From Betaproteobacteria bacterium (GTDB lineage: Bacteria > Desulfobacterota > Desulfovibrionia > Desulfovibrionales > Desulfovibrionaceae), in contig WRKB01000241.1 in the NCBI GenBank assembly GCA_009778295.1, forward strand, positions 1-6,505: a DNA stretch of 6,505 bases, given 5' to 3'. A program made the translations under genes and the position numbers. The notes under the pieces were generated by a model. It worked only from the letters and a program-made list of their open reading frames with translations, had not been told where the DNA came from and ran no database searches. This document shows positions 4,123 through 6,505 of this stretch, piece by piece. The stretch's first letter is position 1. Each line of letters opens with the position of its first letter.

Positions 4123-6285
4123 ATGCAACCGCCCAAAAAAATGGCCGAGTATCACGAGGAACTGAAGACTGTCCTTGCGGACGCGCATGTCCGTGATACG
4201 CTTGATAAAATCGCCGTAGCCTACCGCACCACCCGCGAAAGAATATTTGCGCCGATCAACGAGAAAGAGGTTGTGGCGGGCAACGCCGCTGCCAAAGACT
4301 ACTCGATGGATCACTATGACGAACTCTATGAAATGTTCGTCAAAGAAGCCACCAAGCGGGGCGTCATCGTCCACTACGCCTCTACCGGCGCCGAAGCCAA
4401 CGCGATCATCACCAAGATCGCCAAGGACAACAACGTAAAGCTGGTAACCAAAACCAAGTCGCTTACCTCCAAGGAAATTCTCCTCAATAAGGCCCTGGAA
4501 GCCGCTGGCATTGAAGTGGTGGAGGGCGACCTTGGCGAATGGATTCTCCAGCTGCGCGACGAATACCCCGGCCATCTCGTGCTGCCCGCCATGCATTTGT
4601 CGCGCCATCAGGTGGCCGACACCTTTTCCGAGGCGACCAATTTCAAGCAAGACCCCGACATCCAGAAACTGGTCATGGTGGCTCGCCGTGAGTTGCGCCA
4701 GAAATTCTTCAACGCCGACATGGGCCTTACCAGCGCGAACTTCGTCGTGGCCGAAACCGGCACCGTGGGCGTGTGCACCAACGAAGGCAATGCCCGCCTG
4801 GTGACGACGCTCCCGCGCGTGCAGGTATCCCTGGTCGGCCTTGACAAGATAGTGCGCACCACCCGCCAGGCCCTGAACGCCCAGTATGTTCTGGCCCGTA
4901 ACGGCACCGGCCAGCCCATCACATCGTACGTGACCTGGATGTCCGGCGCCATGGAACAGCTTCAGAACCCGGACAAGAAAAAGATTTACCACATCGTTGT
5001 CCTTGATAATGGCCGCAAAGCCCTGGCCAAGGATGATGTTTTGTGCCGCGAAGCCCTGCGTTGCATCCGCTGCGGCGCTTGCGCCAATATCTGCCCGATT
5101 TACCGCATGGTCGGCGGGCAAGCCATGGGGCACGTCTATGTGGGCGCCATCGGCCTTATTCTGACGTACTTCTTCCATGGCAAGGATAAAGCCAAAAACA
5201 TCGTACAGAACTGCATCAACTGCGGCGCCTGTAAAGCCGTGTGCGCCGGCGGCATCAACCTGCCCGCCATCATCGCTGAAATCCGGTCCCGCTTGAATGA
5301 AGAAGGCGGCTCGTCCGTTGAATCCTCCATGCTGGCCAAGACGCTCTCCAACAGGAAGCTCTTCCACACCATGCTTCGCGTGGGCAAGTGGGCGCAAAAG
5401 CCCATGACCATGGGGTCTCCCTATATCCGCCACCTGCCCGAGGTGTTCATCAAGGGCCAGCAGTTCCGCGCCTTGCCCGCCATTGCGGATACTCCCTTCC
5501 GCGATTTGTGGGAAAAGAAGCTGAAAGCCACGACCAATCCGAAGGCCATGATCAAGGTCGGCCTCTTTGCCGGCTGCGCTCAGGACTTCATCTATCCCGA
5601 ACAGCTTGAGGCCGCGGTCAAGATATTCAATGCGAAGAACTGCGCCGTGGACTTCCCCATGGGCCAGAGCTGCTGCGGCCTGCCCGTGCAGATGATGGGC
5701 GAACGCAAGGCCGCTGAAACAGTGGCCAAGAACAACCTCATGGCCTTTGACGCAGCCGCCTACGACTACATTGTCACCCTGTGCGCCTCCTGCGCCTCGC
5801 ACCTGAAACATGCGTACGCGCGCATACTCAGAAACTATCCCGAACTCTCCGGCAAAGTGGAACAATTCACGCAAAAAGTGATGGATTTCAGCTCATTTGC
5901 CCGGAATGTGCTGAGTATTTCCGAAGCCGACCTCAAGAAGTCCGGCGAGGGCGTGTGTTACCATTCGCCCTGCCATCTGTGCCGCGGAATCGGCGTGACC
6001 GAAGAGCCCCGCGCTCTGATGAACATGGCCGCCGACTACAGGCGGGCCGAAGAAGAAGACGTCTGTTGCGGCTTTGGCGGCTCCTATTCCCTGAAGTTCC
6101 CGGAAATAGCCAGCCAGGTGTTGGAAAAGAAGATGAGCAACCTCGAAGCCACCGGCGCAACCACCCTGGTTACGGACTGCCCCGGCTGCGTTCTTCAACT
6201 GCGCGGCGGTCAGGAAAAGCGCGGCAAGGGCGGCAAGCTCAAGGTGGAGCATATGGCCGAACTGATCGCCCGTCAGTTAAAGTGA
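4123..6285 (+). CDS. lldEF: Fused LutB-LutA type iron-sulfur lactate dehydrogenase subunit LldEF
   Basis: This 720-residue fusion carries three modules. An N-terminal LUD/LutB domain covers about residues 60-300, with KTKSLTSKEI (110-119), EVVEGDLGEWILQL (131-144) and an intact AETGTVG (210-216). A ferredoxin domain has two 4Fe-4S motifs (C314, C317, C320, C324 and C364, C367, C370, C374). A C-terminal LutA-like part has two CCG domains: C484, C517-C518, C554, C557, and C612, C617, C620, C648-C649, C686, C689. CCG domains are known in heterodisulfide reductase and glycolate oxidase GlcF, where they hold an unusual Fe-S centre. In Bacillus, LutA and LutB are separate; the fused form is typical of Desulfovibrio. 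The protein should pass electrons from lactate oxidation to a carrier not encoded here. GGAGG at 4110-4114, eight bases before the ATG, fixes the start. No membrane segment is convincing; the hydrophobic stretch near 340-351 is short and lies between the two cluster motifs. Confidence 0.92.
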   Translation: MQPPKKMAEYHEELKTVLADAHVRDTLDKIAVAYRTTRERIFAPINEKEVVAGNAAAKDYSMDHYDELYEMFVKEATKRGVIVHYASTGAEANAIITKIAKDNNVKLVTKTKSLTSKEILLNKALEAAGIEVVEGDLGEWILQLRDEYPGHLVLPAMHLSRHQVADTFSEATNFKQDPDIQKLVMVARRELRQKFFNADMGLTSANFVVAETGTVGVCTNEGNARLVTTLPRVQVSLVGLDKIVRTTRQALNAQYVLARNGTGQPITSYVTWMSGAMEQLQNPDKKKIYHIVVLDNGRKALAKDDVLCREALRCIRCGACANICPIYRMVGGQAMGHVYVGAIGLILTYFFHGKDKAKNIVQNCINCGACKAVCAGGINLPAIIAEIRSRLNEEGGSSVESSMLAKTLSNRKLFHTMLRVGKWAQKPMTMGSPYIRHLPEVFIKGQQFRALPAIADTPFRDLWEKKLKATTNPKAMIKVGLFAGCAQDFIYPEQLEAAVKIFNAKNCAVDFPMGQSCCGLPVQMMGERKAAETVAKNNLMAFDAAAYDYIVTLCASCASHLKHAYARILRNYPELSGKVEQFTQKVMDFSSFARNVLSISEADLKKSGEGVCYHSPCHLCRGIGVTEEPRALMNMAADYRRAEEEDVCCGFGGSYSLKFPEIASQVLEKKMSNLEATGATTLVTDCPGCVLQLRGGQEKRGKGGKLKVEHMAELIARQLK

Positions 6286-6333
6286 ATGGAGCAGTTTACC
6301 CTTAAGACTTTGCATATCCGCAAGATTTGAACC

Positions 6334-6374
6334 AGCCTTGAACATAGTCCGCAGTGACCATGTTCAAGGCTTTT
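6334..6374 (+). terminator. Intrinsic terminator after lldEF
   Basis: AGCCTTGAACAT (6334-6345) pairs perfectly over 12 bp with ATGTTCAAGGCT (6360-6371). After one A-C mismatch, GTC/GAC extend the stem to a 6-base loop. A short T-run (6371-6374) follows at once. It lies 48 bases after the lldEF stop. On the other strand no T-run follows, so it should work only for + strand transcription. Confidence 0.75.
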
Positions 6375-6386
6375 ACAGCTGTAAAA
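6371..6386. repeat. Perfect 16-bp palindrome overlapping the terminator T-run
   Basis: TTTTACAG is followed directly by its reverse complement CTGTAAAA, with no spacer. AAGG on the left and AAGCTT on the right make a longer imperfect symmetry. Its left half is the T-run of the lldEF terminator. It could be a protein-binding site for a downstream gene, or simply sequence that strengthens the transcript end. Confidence 0.5.
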
Positions 6387-6400
6387 AGCTTCATGTGCCC

Positions 6401-6415
6401 GGAGTTGTGAACTCC
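6401..6415. repeat. Short hairpin in the 3' intergenic region
   Basis: GGAGTT and AACTCC pair over 6 bp around a 3-base loop. No T-run follows. It belongs to a string of four dyads between 6334 and 6487. Confidence 0.4.
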
Positions 6416-6425
6416 AATTCCATTT

Positions 6426-6460
6426 CCAAATCAAAATTGCGTCCTGCAATTTTGATTTGG
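6426..6460. repeat. Strong 15-bp inverted repeat in the 3' intergenic region
   Basis: CCAAATCAAAATTGC (6426-6440) and GCAATTTTGATTTGG (6446-6460) form a perfect stem around a 5-base loop. The arms are AT-rich inside a GC-rich genome. No T-run follows on either strand, so a plain terminator is unlikely. A repeated intergenic element, an operator or the leader of the next gene are possible. Confidence 0.6.
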
Positions 6461-6467
6461 CGGCTGC

Positions 6468-6487
6468 GGCGAGAACGCGGTCTCGCC
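6468..6487. repeat. GC-rich hairpin near the window end
   Basis: GGCGAGA (6468-6474) pairs with TCTCGCC (6481-6487) around a 6-base loop, eight bases after the AT-rich dyad. The two hairpins may form one composite element that continues beyond the window. No gene start with a ribosome binding site is seen between 6286 and 6505. Confidence 0.45.
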
Positions 6488-6505
6488 TTGCCTCTCGAAA
6501 TGCTT

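Noticed and set aside
3505..5874. 789-codon open frame on the minus strand across lldG and lldEF
   Set aside because: It lies opposite two clear genes, is rich in His, Gly, Ala and Asp as antisense frames of such genes are, and contains no recognisable domain. It is a codon-bias shadow.
1..6505. CRISPR array, insertion sequence, tRNA or rRNA
   Set aside because: No regularly spaced direct repeats, transposase motifs, terminal repeats, tRNA-like folds or rRNA-like sequence were seen.

Overview
The window looks like chromosomal DNA from an anaerobic, probably sulfate- or sulfite-respiring deltaproteobacterium, most likely a member of the Desulfovibrionaceae. The main clue is the last gene. It is a single 720-residue protein that joins LutB-type and LutA-type lactate-oxidation modules and sits directly behind a LutC-type gene, an arrangement known from Desulfovibrio as LldG/LldEF. 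Moderately high GC, strong Shine-Dalgarno sites and two iron-sulfur proteins agree with this. The genus cannot be fixed from the sequence alone. All genes are on the + strand, in two transcription units separated by a strong hairpin.

Unit 1 (1-3309) holds four genes. The first is an ATP-grasp acyl-CoA ligase beta subunit that has lost its 5' end to the window edge. It is followed by a 95-residue ferredoxin-like 4Fe-4S protein, the matching CoA-binding alpha subunit with its phosphohistidine, and a CitE/HpcH-family CoA-ester lyase. Together they read as a pathway that activates a carboxylic acid with CoA and then cleaves the CoA ester aldol-fashion, giving acetyl-CoA plus a 2-oxoacid. Several signatures in the ligase domains resemble ATP-citrate lyase/citryl-CoA synthetase more than E. 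coli succinyl-CoA synthetase, and the lyase resembles citrate lyase beta subunit CitE. A split ATP-dependent citrate-cleaving module is therefore one plausible reading. Malate, citramalate or itaconate are alternatives. The ferredoxin-like gene between the two ligase subunit genes is the most unusual feature.

A compound hairpin followed by T-tracts (3311-3382) closes unit 1. It leads into a promoter-like region in which a perfect 8-bp inverted repeat brackets a candidate -10 box.

Unit 2 (3481-6285) is lldG-lldEF, separated by 3 bp. These genes encode the soluble iron-sulfur L-lactate-oxidising complex (pyruvate formation, electrons into 4Fe-4S centres). The lldG product has lost a TGT-type motif that the LldEF paralogous domain keeps.

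The final 220 bases (6286-6505) contain no gene. They hold a probable intrinsic terminator, an overlapping 16-bp palindrome and further strong hairpins, and the next gene is not visible.
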